A stretch of DNA of 30,819 bases from JBGQBN01 sp041494805 (GCA_041494805.1 JBGQBN010000052.1:1-30819), one strand, 5' to 3'; shown: positions 6,587 to 13,736, counted from the stretch's first letter. The notes: generated by a model not told the origin, from the sequence alone. Numbers and translations: made by a program.

Positions 6587-7440
6587 TTCGCAACGCTAAC
6601 CAGGTAGGCGGCTATGTCGAGCAGGTCTTTGTCAGTCAAGAGCGTGGTGTCGTACTTCGGCATCAAGGAAACGCGGCTCTTGGTGAAGGATCGCAGTTTG
6701 TCTTTTTCGAACAGGCGGACCCGCTCGCTCTGGTCCATGATTTGCACGGTGAAGTTGTCCTCGTTGAGTGTGACCCCTTTGATTTGCTTCCCATCGGCGG
6801 TCACGACGGTTACGGTTTCGTATTCCTGGGGAAACTCCTTCGTGGATTCCGTTAGCCCCTGTGCCAGCTTCCGGCTGGGGTTGCGGACGGAATCGACCAG
6901 GAATTCGACCGTGCGTGCGCCCGCCACACCAGTAAGATCGGGTCCCAAACGTCCGCCCCTGCCCTCGACCATGTGACATCCCGAGCAGTTGCCGTCGCCA
7001 TAGAAGAGTTCCTTCCCATGAACAGCATTGCCGACGGGTACAGCCGGCGCCTTGACCTCGACGCTGCGAATGTAGGCGATCAGTTGCCAGATTTCGTCGT
7101 CGGTCATGCCGACGCCTTGTCCATTGGTCCCGTTGCCGGGCATCGCGGTTCCGGGTATGCCATTGCTGATGGTGCGAAAAATCTCGGCGTCGGAGCTGCC
7201 GTGGCGCTTCCGTGCCCGCGTCAGATCGGGGCCACGTCCGCCTCCGCGTGCGCCCAGGCCGTGACAGAACGCGCAGTTGATCCGGAACTCAAATTCCCCT
7301 GCCTTTGCCGCCTGAGGATTTCCTGCGAATGGATTCTCCTCGTCCGCCGCGTGCAGACCACACACCGCTAACAACATTAGCAGCGTGGTCCCGAGCAACG
7401 GACGTACACCTCTCCGCACCGTAAGTTTGGTCACCCGCAT
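6583..7440 (-). CDS. Diheme c-type cytochrome, partner of the PQQ dehydrogenase
   Basis: From ATG 7440 the product has 285 residues. The start is chosen because it is the ATG preceding the signal sequence (PLLGTTLLMLLAVCGLHA) and has GGAAAG/GAGG upstream; a longer reading to 7476 adds 12 residues. Two heme c sites are present: CAFCH (about 56-60) with a probable Met ligand in GTAMPGNG, and CSGCH (about 152-156). After the second heme site comes a beta segment (TVVTADGKQIKGVTLNEDNFTVQIMD) followed by SLMPKYD, whose Met is the likely second axial ligand; this split layout is known in cytochrome domains of Acidobacteriota and Planctomycetes relatives. It acts in the periplasm and probably takes electrons from PQQH2 and passes them to the terminal oxidase. 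Four-base overlap with the dehydrogenase gene. Confidence 0.9.
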   Translation of the reverse strand: MRVTKLTVRRGVRPLLGTTLLMLLAVCGLHAADEENPFAGNPQAAKAGEFEFRINCAFCHGLGARGGGRGPDLTRARKRHGSSDAEIFRTISNGIPGTAMPGNGTNGQGVGMTDDEIWQLIAYIRSVEVKAPAVPVGNAVHGKELFYGDGNCSGCHMVEGRGGRLGPDLTGVAGARTVEFLVDSVRNPSRKLAQGLTESTKEFPQEYETVTVVTADGKQIKGVTLNEDNFTVQIMDQSERVRLFEKDKLRSFTKSRVSLMPKYDTTLLTDKDLLDIAAYLVSVAK

Positions 7441-7597
7441 TCGCCTCACCGCTTTCCTTGCGCGGAAGAATAGCACGCGACCGGCGGGACATGTCCGGGC
7501 GGCATCTGTCCGCCGGCACTTCTGCGTCTCTACACTTGAAGTCTCCCCTGAAGCAGCCGATCTCCCCTAAGTAGAGGCTCTTCAATCGGTTAAAGCC

Positions 7598-8197
7598 TCA
7601 GCCTTTCCAGCGGTAGGCGTCGGGTTGGGGCAGGCCGAGGTGAGCCAGCACGCGGTTGGCAAATTCGCGGGCCATCACGTCGAGGCTGGCGGGCCGGTTG
7701 TAGAAGGCCGGGATCAGCGGGAAGACGGTCGCGCCGGCATCGGCAGCCCGGTACATGTTGCGGATGTGAATTTTGTTGAGTGGCGTCTCGCGGACGCAGA
7801 GCACGAGCGGGCGCTTCTCCTTGAGACAAACGTCGGCGGCGCGCTCGATCAAGTGGGAAGCGATGCCGTTGGCGATGCGGGCGAGAGTGCCCACGCTGCA
7901 TGGGATCACGACCATGGCGTCCGCGGGATATGAACCGCTGGCGATGTTGGCGCCGATATCGGCATTGGCCTGCTGATGGATTTTGCGGGAAGCCTTGCCC
8001 AGTAACTGGCCGACCAGGTTGCTGCGGCCACGCAGGCTGAGTTCCTCGGCCATGACGCGCAGGGCACTGTCGGAGGCGATGAAGTTTGCGGTTTGAACTC
8101 GCTGATCGCGTTCGATTGCGAGCAGGAAGTGCTTGAGAAACAGAGAGCCGCTGGCCCCGGTGGTGGCCACGGTTAGGTTCTGGGGCGGGTGGGGCAA
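7598..8197 (-). CDS. ubiX: Flavin prenyltransferase UbiX
   Basis: The 199-residue product has the UbiX/Pad1 fold signatures: VATTGASGSLFLKHFL near the N terminus (flavin phosphate binding), PADAMVVIPCSVGTLARIANGIA, and RPLVLCVRETPLNKIHIRNMYRAADAGA, then FPLIPAFYNRP. UbiX transfers a dimethylallyl group to FMN to make prenylated FMN, the cofactor of UbiD decarboxylases used in quinone synthesis and aromatic acid metabolism. The start is TTG at 8197, chosen because it is the only start just before the conserved first strand and has GAGGAG five bases upstream. No ubiD lies in the window, so the partner enzyme is elsewhere. It is divergent from the ChaN-domain gene. Confidence 0.93.
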   Translation of the reverse strand: MPHPPQNLTVATTGASGSLFLKHFLLAIERDQRVQTANFIASDSALRVMAEELSLRGRSNLVGQLLGKASRKIHQQANADIGANIASGSYPADAMVVIPCSVGTLARIANGIASHLIERAADVCLKEKRPLVLCVRETPLNKIHIRNMYRAADAGATVFPLIPAFYNRPASLDVMAREFANRVLAHLGLPQPDAYRWKG

Positions 8198-8271
8198 TTG
8201 AGCTCCTCGGCAGTGGCCGCGAATTCAGAGTCCTGAGCATAGGGACGCTGCGGAGGAGAAGTCAAGGATCA

Positions 8272-8357
8272 GTCGTTGGTCGCAGGTCGCAGGTCGTTGG
8301 TCGTTGGCGCAACGAACCAGCGCTCCTGCCAACGACCAACGACGAACGACCAACGAC
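8272..8357. repeat. Inverted repeat between ubiX and the ChaN-domain gene
   Basis: GTCGTTGGTCGTTGG (8293-8307) is followed 21 bp later by its exact reverse complement CCAACGACCAACGAC (8329-8343). More GTCGTTGG/GGTCGCA units lie at 8272-8292 and more GACCAACGAC units at 8344-8357. It ends six bases before the ATG of the downstream gene, so in that mRNA it would form a strong hairpin in the leader. It resembles a palindromic mobile intergenic repeat rather than an operator. Confidence 0.75.
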
Positions 8358-8363
8358 GGATAC

Positions 8364-9950
8364 ATGGCGACGACTACCAGTTTGCGATCCCGGCGGACGG
8401 AAGCGCAGCTGCATGCGCTGGCGGGTGTGGAACGCGAGATCCGGGCCAACGATCACAGCGGCTGCCGCAAGTATCTGAAGGACTTCAGCCAGGCCTTCCG
8501 TTCCTACGATTCGGTCATTGATTCCCAACAACTGAAGAGCCTGGTTGCCGCCGCGGATGTCGTGCTGGTCGCGGACTACCACGCCCTTCCGGCTTCGCAG
8601 CGATTTGCCGCGACTCTGCTGGAAGAGCGGGCCCAGCCCGGCGATCGTCCGGTAGTGCTGGGAGTGGAAACGATTTTTTCGCGTGACCAGCACATTCTCG
8701 ACGAATGGTGGCGGCGTGAAATCGACGAGGAAGAATTCCGCCAGCGCATCCGTTTTGACCTGGACTGGGGTTATGACTGGACGCCCTTCTACGAATTGCT
8801 GGTGACGGCGCGTGAACATGCCGAGGCCATCTACGGGATGGACTGCATGCCTCGAGAAGACTTGCGCAAAATCGGCGCGCGTGACCGCCATGCAGCCCAT
8901 AAGATCGGGGAGATGCGCCAGCGTCATCCCAATGCGGTGATTATGGTGCTGTTTGGCGAGTCGCATCTGGCTCCGGGACATCTTCCACGCGTGCTGCGCG
9001 AACAATTGCCCGAGGCGCGGATACTCTCGGTATTGCAGAACGTGGATGCTCTGTACTGGCGCGCAGCTGGAGAACGGCGCGAGCATGTGGAATCCGTGCG
9101 GGTGTCGGACGGCGTGGTTTGCGCCTTCAATTCGACTCCGCTGGAAAAATACGAGAACTACCGCCTTCACCTCAGCCGTTGGGGCCGCACGGAGGAGGAA
9201 GGGCCGGATCTCACACCCACGATCTACAACCTGATTGACAGCTTGTTGCGCTTTCTCGATATCAATCGCTACTCTTCGCAGAATGGCACTCAACCCAAGT
9301 TTCTGGTGGACCTGCTGCCGGAAGTCTACTGCCGCGCTTCGGATGTACGCTTGCGCCGGGTGCTTTCCCGAGTCACCGATGATGAAGTAAAGATTGATAG
9401 CATGCTGCATCAGGTGGAAGACCGGGGCAGTGTCTATCTGCCCGCGGTCAACGCCTTCTACGTGCGCGAGTTTCAAATGATGTATGCGGCGGAGGAAGCG
9501 ACCCGCTTCCTGCATCATGCTTGTCGGGGCTTGCCGTTGCGCAGAATCGGCCACCCCGTGGCCGCGCTCGAAGCCACCGACCGGTTCTATGTCCGGACAC
9601 TCGAACATGCGCTGGCCTACTTCGGATCGCGCGTGCTGTACCCCGCCCGGCCGGCGGCGCGCGGCGAGGATGAATGCGACCTGGCACGCGCTGACTGTGA
9701 AAGGCTGGTGCAAAACGCCGTGCGCGGCGGTCGCGCCAAGTTCGATGCCATGGCCCAGAAGCTGGGCTACCAGCTGGGCAGCGAACTGTACGATGCGTAT
9801 CTGGGAGCGCGCGTAGCTCGCAGCTGGTTGCGCCGTCTATTCCTAACTAACCTAATGGAACCGGGGCAAGCCAAGGAAGCTTGTTTGGAGCTGACCAAGA
9901 AAACGCGATCTTGCCGCGGGCGAGCGCGGATTGCGAAGGCGGGGGTTTAG
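8364..9950 (+). CDS. ChaN-domain (Tiki/EreA-like fold) protein
   Basis: The 528-residue product has a ChaN-like domain at about residues 70-260. VVLVADYHALPASQRFAATLL, PVVLGVETI, LDWGYDWTPFYELLVTAREH and MVLFGESHLAPGHLPRVL carry the paired His/Glu/Asp residues that bind metal or heme-like ligands in this superfamily. E. coli-type ChaN is a short lipoprotein. This version lacks a signal peptide and lipobox and has about 270 extra C-terminal residues with helices (RPAARGEDECDLARADCERL) and no recognised fold, so a cytosolic role is inferred. ATG at 8364 is used because the longer reading from TTG 8304 only translates the repeat. There is no clear Shine-Dalgarno, and the repeat occupies the leader. 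Confidence 0.78.
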   Translation: MATTTSLRSRRTEAQLHALAGVEREIRANDHSGCRKYLKDFSQAFRSYDSVIDSQQLKSLVAAADVVLVADYHALPASQRFAATLLEERAQPGDRPVVLGVETIFSRDQHILDEWWRREIDEEEFRQRIRFDLDWGYDWTPFYELLVTAREHAEAIYGMDCMPREDLRKIGARDRHAAHKIGEMRQRHPNAVIMVLFGESHLAPGHLPRVLREQLPEARILSVLQNVDALYWRAAGERREHVESVRVSDGVVCAFNSTPLEKYENYRLHLSRWGRTEEEGPDLTPTIYNLIDSLLRFLDINRYSSQNGTQPKFLVDLLPEVYCRASDVRLRRVLSRVTDDEVKIDSMLHQVEDRGSVYLPAVNAFYVREFQMMYAAEEATRFLHHACRGLPLRRIGHPVAALEATDRFYVRTLEHALAYFGSRVLYPARPAARGEDECDLARADCERLVQNAVRGGRAKFDAMAQKLGYQLGSELYDAYLGARVARSWLRRLFLTNLMEPGQAKEACLELTKKTRSCRGRARIAKAGV

Positions 9951-10022
9951 AAGATCGTCCGATTGATGACTTGTTAGCGTGCCCCAAACTCAAACGTTAT
10001 AGTCGTTCGCTTTCAACTACAA

Positions 10023-10874
10023 TCAACTACGAGGTGTATCACCAGCGGCTGTAGATGGATCTGGCTCGGGATTCGCAGGATTATCAGTTTGTAGCTCGGG
10101 GTAGTGCTTGCGGATAAAATAGGGGTTGTCTGCCTGCTCGAACTTGAACGACACAGATGTCGTCTCGTAAAGGCCGCAATTCATGAGCTCAGCCGCAGCG
10201 CATTCAAATAGCGCAATATTCAAGCCGTCTCCAAGCAGACTCTTGTACACAATGCCGTCATAGCCGTATGCACGAAATGCCTCGGCTAGGATTTGAGTTG
10301 GCACATATTCGGTCGCCGGATGATCTGGCGTGATGGGTCTTGAAAAAGCGTAACCGATGTCTCCCCAAACCACCTGTTCACGTTTCTGGGGAGGTGGCTC
10401 TTCTGGCTTCCCGTCCACCACCCACAAAGAAAAGACTCTCTTGTCTCGTGAACAATCGACTATAGCTAGATCTCGAACGACCTTAAACTGGGCGAGCGAA
10501 AGATCGGATCCCACCCAAGGCCTCACTTCAGCCATGGCCGTGTCCGAAGTATCGGACAGATACAGACATGGAATGCCTTTCGGGTTGACCCTTCCATCCC
10601 CAACAAGTTCTGCTTTCGGCATCATGCGCTCGGACGAGAGCGCGCACGGCACTTCAAATTCGTACTCTTCCCCCTGTCGCTCCATTCGCGACTCATGCCC
10701 TTTCTGCGCACGCCAGAGAACTGTTCCCTTGGGGATTGAGTCCCGATGTGATTCGCTCGTCGCTACCACTGTCGCGAGGAACCCTCGCACTTCTTCCTCA
10801 TGTACGTACCTAGCCTTCTGAGTCACGCTAGATGCGAACCGTGCGTAGTCCCGGGAAGACACGAATTCTGCCAT
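10023..10874 (-). CDS. RES-domain protein (NAD-degrading toxin-like), solitary
   Basis: The 283-residue product has a RES domain at about residues 45-235. LWRAQKG supplies the conserved Arg, GRVNPKGIPCLYLSDTSDTAMAEVRP the Tyr and Glu, and YVPTQILAEAFRAYGYDGIVYKS plus DGLNIALFE the C-terminal core. RES toxins of the Xre/MbcA-type modules degrade NAD+. The protein is longer than typical RES toxins (about 150-200 residues), with N- and C-terminal extensions. No Xre/DUF2384 antitoxin gene lies on either side, which is unusual. The gene is visibly less GC-rich than its neighbours and 8-bp direct repeats (GTCCGATT at 9957-9964 and 10977-10984) flank it, both consistent with acquisition. AGGAGGT directly abuts the ATG, leaving almost no spacer. 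Activity as a toxin is not shown by the sequence. Confidence 0.8.
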   Translation of the reverse strand: MAEFVSSRDYARFASSVTQKARYVHEEEVRGFLATVVATSESHRDSIPKGTVLWRAQKGHESRMERQGEEYEFEVPCALSSERMMPKAELVGDGRVNPKGIPCLYLSDTSDTAMAEVRPWVGSDLSLAQFKVVRDLAIVDCSRDKRVFSLWVVDGKPEEPPPQKREQVVWGDIGYAFSRPITPDHPATEYVPTQILAEAFRAYGYDGIVYKSLLGDGLNIALFECAAAELMNCGLYETTSVSFKFEQADNPYFIRKHYPELQTDNPANPEPDPSTAAGDTPRS

Positions 10875-10878
10875 ACCT

Positions 10879-10899
10879 CCTAAATACTACCGATTTAGG
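10879..10899 (-). promoter_or_regulatory. Hairpin overlapping the RES ribosome binding site
   Basis: CCTAAAT (10899 to 10893 on the minus strand) and ATTTAGG (10885 to 10879) form a perfect 7-bp inverted repeat with a 7-nt spacer, ending inside the AGGAGGT just before the RES ATG. As RNA it would hide part of the Shine-Dalgarno; as DNA it could be an operator. Confidence 0.45.
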
Positions 10900-11006
10900 T
10901 TGAGGCGCCACCAAAAAACGACACCCACTCAACCATCAAGCAGCAGCCGACAAACCTACCCAAGTGCTAATCTAGTGTCCGATTCGGCAAAACGCTGGGT
11001 GCTCCT

Positions 11007-11759
11007 GTGAACGCAGCCTCCATCCACAAACTCTTCCAGCAGGTACGCGAGAGAAAGCTCTCACCCGACGACGCGGTCGAGCGCCTGCGGCATCTCCCGT
11101 TTGAAGACCTGGGATTCGCCAAAGTCGATCACCATCGCGCGCTGCGGGCTGGAATGCCCGAGGTGGTGTTCGGAGAAGGGAAGACGCCGGCGCAGATTGC
11201 TTTAATCTTCTCTCGACTCGCTAAACGCGGCGGCAACAGCAGCATTCTTGCCACTCGCGCGAATGAAAAGCAATTCGCGGCGGTGAGGAGGAAGCTTCCC
11301 AAGGCAGAGTATCGAGCACTGGCGCGGGCTATCGTACTGCAGCGGGACCGGAAAAAATATGGCAAGGGGACTATTGCGGTTGTTTCCGCGGGAACCAGCG
11401 ACATTCCGGTCGCGGAAGAAGCGGTGGTCACTGCAGAAATCATGGGCAATGACGTCGAGCATCTTTATGATGTGGGAGTGGCGGGGATTCATCGGCTGCT
11501 GGCGAATCGTGGGACGCTGACACGGGCACGGGTGGTCATCGTCTGCGCAGGGATGGAAGGCGCGCTGCCCAGCGTGGTCGGGGGGCTGGTGGGCGTTCCC
11601 GTGATCGCGGTGCCTACGAGTGTAGGTTATGGGTCAGCCTTCAAGGGACTGGCTGCGCTTTTGGGGATGATGAATTCTTGTGCGTCCAACGTTAGCGTGG
11701 TGAATATTGATAATGGGTTTGGCGCGGGTTATGTGGCGGCGCTGATCAACCGGTTGTGA
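11007..11759 (+). CDS. larB: LarB, pyridinium-3,5-biscarboxylic acid mononucleotide synthase
   Basis: The 250-residue product matches LarB end to end. The helical N-terminal part (SPDDAVERLRHLPFEDLGFAKVD, HHRALRAGMPEVVFGEGKTP) is followed by a PurE-like carboxylase core: IAVVSAGTSDIPVAEEA, LYDVGVAGIHRLL, VVIVCAGMEGALPSVVGGL and PVIAVPTSVGYG. LarB carboxylates and hydrolyses nicotinic acid adenine dinucleotide in the first step of nickel-pincer nucleotide synthesis, the cofactor of lactate racemase LarA and related enzymes. The start is GTG at 11007; no good Shine-Dalgarno is visible. LarC, LarE and LarA are absent from the window, so this is a separated pathway gene. It points away from the RES gene. 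Confidence 0.93.
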   Translation: MNAASIHKLFQQVRERKLSPDDAVERLRHLPFEDLGFAKVDHHRALRAGMPEVVFGEGKTPAQIALIFSRLAKRGGNSSILATRANEKQFAAVRRKLPKAEYRALARAIVLQRDRKKYGKGTIAVVSAGTSDIPVAEEAVVTAEIMGNDVEHLYDVGVAGIHRLLANRGTLTRARVVIVCAGMEGALPSVVGGLVGVPVIAVPTSVGYGSAFKGLAALLGMMNSCASNVSVVNIDNGFGAGYVAALINRL

Positions 11760-11763
11760 AGCC

Positions 11764-11802
11764 GCCGAGCTGAGCTCGGCCAGGACGGGCGAGTCGCCCG
11801 TC
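11764..11802. repeat. Two adjacent GC-rich hairpin repeats
   Basis: GCCGAGC-TGA-GCTCGGC (11764-11780) and GACGGGCG-AGT-CGCCCGTC (11784-11802) are perfect short hairpins in tandem after larB. No T-run follows either, so they look like intergenic palindromic repeats. They may still block RNA polymerase after larB. Confidence 0.55.
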
Positions 11803-11827
11803 CCCACACGAGCAGTGCATGGCTCAG

Positions 11828-11857
11828 AAACAAAAGGCACGGCCGAGGCCGTGCCTT
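11828..11857 (-). terminator. Strong intrinsic terminator of the BON-domain gene
   Basis: AAGGCACGGCC and GGCCGTGCCTT form a perfect 11-bp stem around two bases at 11834-11857. On the minus strand it is followed by TTTTGTTT in continuity with the stem, 26 bp after the BON gene's stop. On the plus strand only CCCTCC follows. Confidence 0.75.
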
Positions 11858-11883
11858 CCCTCCGATCCATACAACCCACGTTC

Positions 11884-12639
11884 TTACGAGCCCTTCACCA
11901 CTTCCAGGTTGTTCTGCACACTGAATACGCCGAACACCTGGCCTGCCCGCATACCGGCGATCTGCTTGTCCATCGCACTGGCAACTGTACCTTCGAGGCT
12001 CAGCTTGCCGTTGCTGACCAGGATACGGATCGGCAGCGCGGGATCACTCGCATACCGGCTCAGCACGGAGTCACGGTAGATCGCCCGCGTGGCGCGAATC
12101 CGGATGCTGTCATCGGAAATCGATACCGGAGCGACGGCGATGTTGTTCACCACGTCCTTGACGCCCGGAGTGGTGTTCACCAGCGCGAGTGCCGAGTCGC
12201 GGCCCATGTCGGTTCGGGTCTCACCGCTCAACGTGGCCACACCATCTTTTACCGAGACGGTGATGAAGTTGAACAGGTTGTCGTATCCGATGCGGTCGTA
12301 GTAAAGCTTGCGGTCGAGTTTCGCGTTGAGCTCGGGGTCGGACACGTTTGTGCTCACCACAATCAAATTACGCACGCCCTGTACCTGGTACAGCTTGCGA
12401 ATTTTCTTGGCTGCATCCAGCTTCTGCTGGTAGAGGTCGACGCTACCGGTCAGGGTCACGATGCCATCCTCGACGCTGGCCTGCAGGTTGTGAAATTCCT
12501 TTTTGTCGGCGATCTGCCGCGCTATCCGGGCCTGGATGTCGCGGTCATACCGGGCGGCGCCGGTCGCCTGGGCAGCCAGTCCTACACTGAGAATACCCAC
12601 CATCATTAACGAAGCCACAGTCCTGAAAACGCTTTTCAT
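11884..12639 (-). CDS. Secreted protein with three BON domains
   Basis: The 251-residue product has a signal peptide (MKSVFRTVASLMMVGILSVG, cleavage near AAQATGA, residue 28) and three BON modules: about 33-100 (ASVEDGIVTLTGSVDLYQQK, GVRNLIVVST), 105-175 (VSVKDGVATLSGETRTDMGR, GVKDVVNNIAV) and 178-250 (VSNGKLSLEGTVASAMDK, VQNNLEV). The recurring G-V-x-L-x-G-x-V pattern is the BON hallmark. BON proteins such as OsmY act in the periplasm and are tied to envelope stress. AAGGAG at about 9 bases supports the ATG at 12639. A 16-bp palindrome lies 23 bp upstream and a strong terminator follows, so it is probably monocistronic and regulated. Confidence 0.9.
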   Translation of the reverse strand: MKSVFRTVASLMMVGILSVGLAAQATGAARYDRDIQARIARQIADKKEFHNLQASVEDGIVTLTGSVDLYQQKLDAAKKIRKLYQVQGVRNLIVVSTNVSDPELNAKLDRKLYYDRIGYDNLFNFITVSVKDGVATLSGETRTDMGRDSALALVNTTPGVKDVVNNIAVAPVSISDDSIRIRATRAIYRDSVLSRYASDPALPIRILVSNGKLSLEGTVASAMDKQIAGMRAGQVFGVFSVQNNLEVVKGS

Positions 12640-12661
12640 GGGAACGCTCCTTCACCCTGGT

Positions 12662-12677
12662 CTAACTGACCAGTTAG
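12662..12677. promoter_or_regulatory. Perfect palindrome, possible operator of the BON gene
   Basis: CTAACTGACCAGTTAG is a perfect 7-2-7 palindrome in the leader of the BON gene. Its form suits a TetR- or MarR-type dimeric repressor, and it differs in sequence from the MarR operator at 12775-12790. Which protein binds is unknown. Confidence 0.5.
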
Positions 12678-12766
12678 TTAATTCATCAGATGCCGCGAGC
12701 CGGGCGGAGGATGCTTCCGGAGAAATTCGTAATCGGGCCCGTGAAAAAGCTCGAGAATCATACGTA

Positions 12767-12795
12767 TTGACAAAAGTCGTTATAACGACTATATT
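12767..12795 (+). promoter_or_regulatory. Near-consensus sigma70 promoter of marR
   Basis: TTGACA (12767-12772), a 17-bp spacer and TATATT (12790-12795) make an almost ideal housekeeping promoter. Transcription would begin about seven bases later, at or next to the GTG (12802) that starts the MarR reading frame. Confidence 0.8.
12775..12790. promoter_or_regulatory. Perfect 16-bp MarR-type operator in the promoter spacer
   Basis: AGTCGTTATAACGACT is a perfect palindrome filling the spacer between the -35 and -10 boxes and touching the first base of the -10. A bound dimer would block polymerase. The adjacent MarR gene is the obvious candidate for autoregulation. Confidence 0.75.
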
Positions 12796-12801
12796 GCAAG
12801 C

Positions 12802-13272
12802 GTGGGTAAGGGAATTCGAGCCGAGATCAAGCAGAACAAGCCGTTCAGCAGTGTGGAGGAAGAGGCCTACATAGCGCTTCTGCGCACGGCTGACGATCTG
12901 CAGTGGCGGGTAGCCGAGATACTGAAGCCACACGGGCTTTCCCCCACCCAGTACAACGCGCTCCGAATTCTGCGCGGGGCCGGCGAGAAGGGGCTGCCCT
13001 GCAGCGAGATCGGTGAGCGCATGATCAACCGCGACCCTGACATTACCCGCCTGGTGGATCGCCTAGAGCGCCGCGGGCTGGTTCACCGCAGCCGCGAAAC
13101 AAAGGACCGGCGGGTGATTACAACCCGTATTACGCCGGCTGGGCTGGAGGTCCTGAAAGCGTTGGATCGGCCCGTGGAGGAGCTGCACCGCCGTCTTCTG
13201 GGCCATTTGGATGACCCACGGCTGCAGTCTTTGATACGGTTGCTGGAGGAGGCTCGCGGGCAGGATGGGTAG
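12802..13272 (+). CDS. MarR family transcriptional regulator
   Basis: The 156-residue product has the MarR winged helix-turn-helix: LQWRVAEILKPHGLSPTQYN (dimer helix), ALRILRGAGEKGLPCSEIGE, then the recognition part RDPDITRLVDRLERRGLVHR and the wing SRETKDRRVITTRITPAG, with a C-terminal dimerisation helix. It probably represses its own operon through the operator at 12775-12790. The start is GTG at 12802; the residues it adds (MGKGIRAEIKQNKPF) look like the usual N terminus of this subgroup. That places the start codon about six bases from the -10 box with no room for a Shine-Dalgarno, so the mRNA is probably leaderless. The DoxX gene follows 53 bp later on the same strand. The ligand is unknown. 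Confidence 0.92.
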   Translation: MGKGIRAEIKQNKPFSSVEEEAYIALLRTADDLQWRVAEILKPHGLSPTQYNALRILRGAGEKGLPCSEIGERMINRDPDITRLVDRLERRGLVHRSRETKDRRVITTRITPAGLEVLKALDRPVEELHRRLLGHLDDPRLQSLIRLLEEARGQDG

Positions 13273-13325
13273 TTTTCTTGCCACCCCATTCGTTATCACG
13301 ACATCTGTTGTCAGAAGGAGAGCTT

Positions 13326-13736
13326 ATGAGCAACAACGCAAGTTTGCAGTCATGGGGACTCACCGTGCTGCGCGTGGTGGTGGGCATCGTGTTCATAGCC
13401 CACGGCTGTCAGAAATTGTTTGTCTGGGGATTTCACGGCGTCGCGGGTTTCCTGGGCGCGAATGGTATTCCGCTGCCAGGTGTCGCAGCGGTGGTGCTTA
13501 CGTTGGTGGAGTTCGTAGGCGGCATTGCCCTGCTGCTCGGCCTGTTGACCCGGTGGGCCGCGCTCCTGCTGGCGGTTGACATGGTGGTGGCGATCCTGGC
13601 CGTCCACTTCAAGAACGGTTTCTTCCTGCCGAAAGGCTATGAGTTCGTGTTGACGCTCATGGTGGCCAACATTGCATTGCTGCTGGCCGGGCCGGGTGCG
13701 GCGTCAGTGGATGGAGCGATCTCGAAACGGGGCTAA
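13326..13736 (+). CDS. DoxX family membrane protein
   Basis: The 136-residue product has four membrane helices in the DoxX pattern: GLTVLRVVVGIVFIAHGCQK, PGVAAVVLTLVEFVGGIALL, WAALLLAVDMVVAILAV and FVLTLMVANIALLLAGPGA. HGCQKLFVWGFHGVAGFLGA after helix 1 is the family signature. DoxX-like proteins are inner-membrane components linked to thiosulfate:quinone reductase or to thiol/oxidative stress; the exact reaction is not readable here. ATG at 13326 has AGAAGGAGAG at good spacing, and the longer frame from 13278 is rejected. It follows marR and is the likely target of that repressor. Confidence 0.9.
   Translation: MSNNASLQSWGLTVLRVVVGIVFIAHGCQKLFVWGFHGVAGFLGANGIPLPGVAAVVLTLVEFVGGIALLLGLLTRWAALLLAVDMVVAILAVHFKNGFFLPKGYEFVLTLMVANIALLLAGPGAASVDGAISKRG

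Noticed and set aside
8262..9713. 483-codon open frame on the minus strand opposite the ChaN-domain gene
   Set aside because: The plus-strand protein has recognisable ChaN motifs; the minus frame has none and begins within it.
9957..10984. Insertion sequence carrying the RES gene
   Set aside because: There are 8-bp direct repeats but no terminal inverted repeats and no transposase, so it is reported only as a possible island.
11784..11802. Intrinsic terminator for larB
   Set aside because: Perfect hairpin, but followed by CCCACACG with no T-run; kept as a repeat instead.
12348..12874. Plus-strand frames opposite the BON gene
   Set aside because: They run across the BON gene and the marR promoter, with no motifs or ribosome binding sites.
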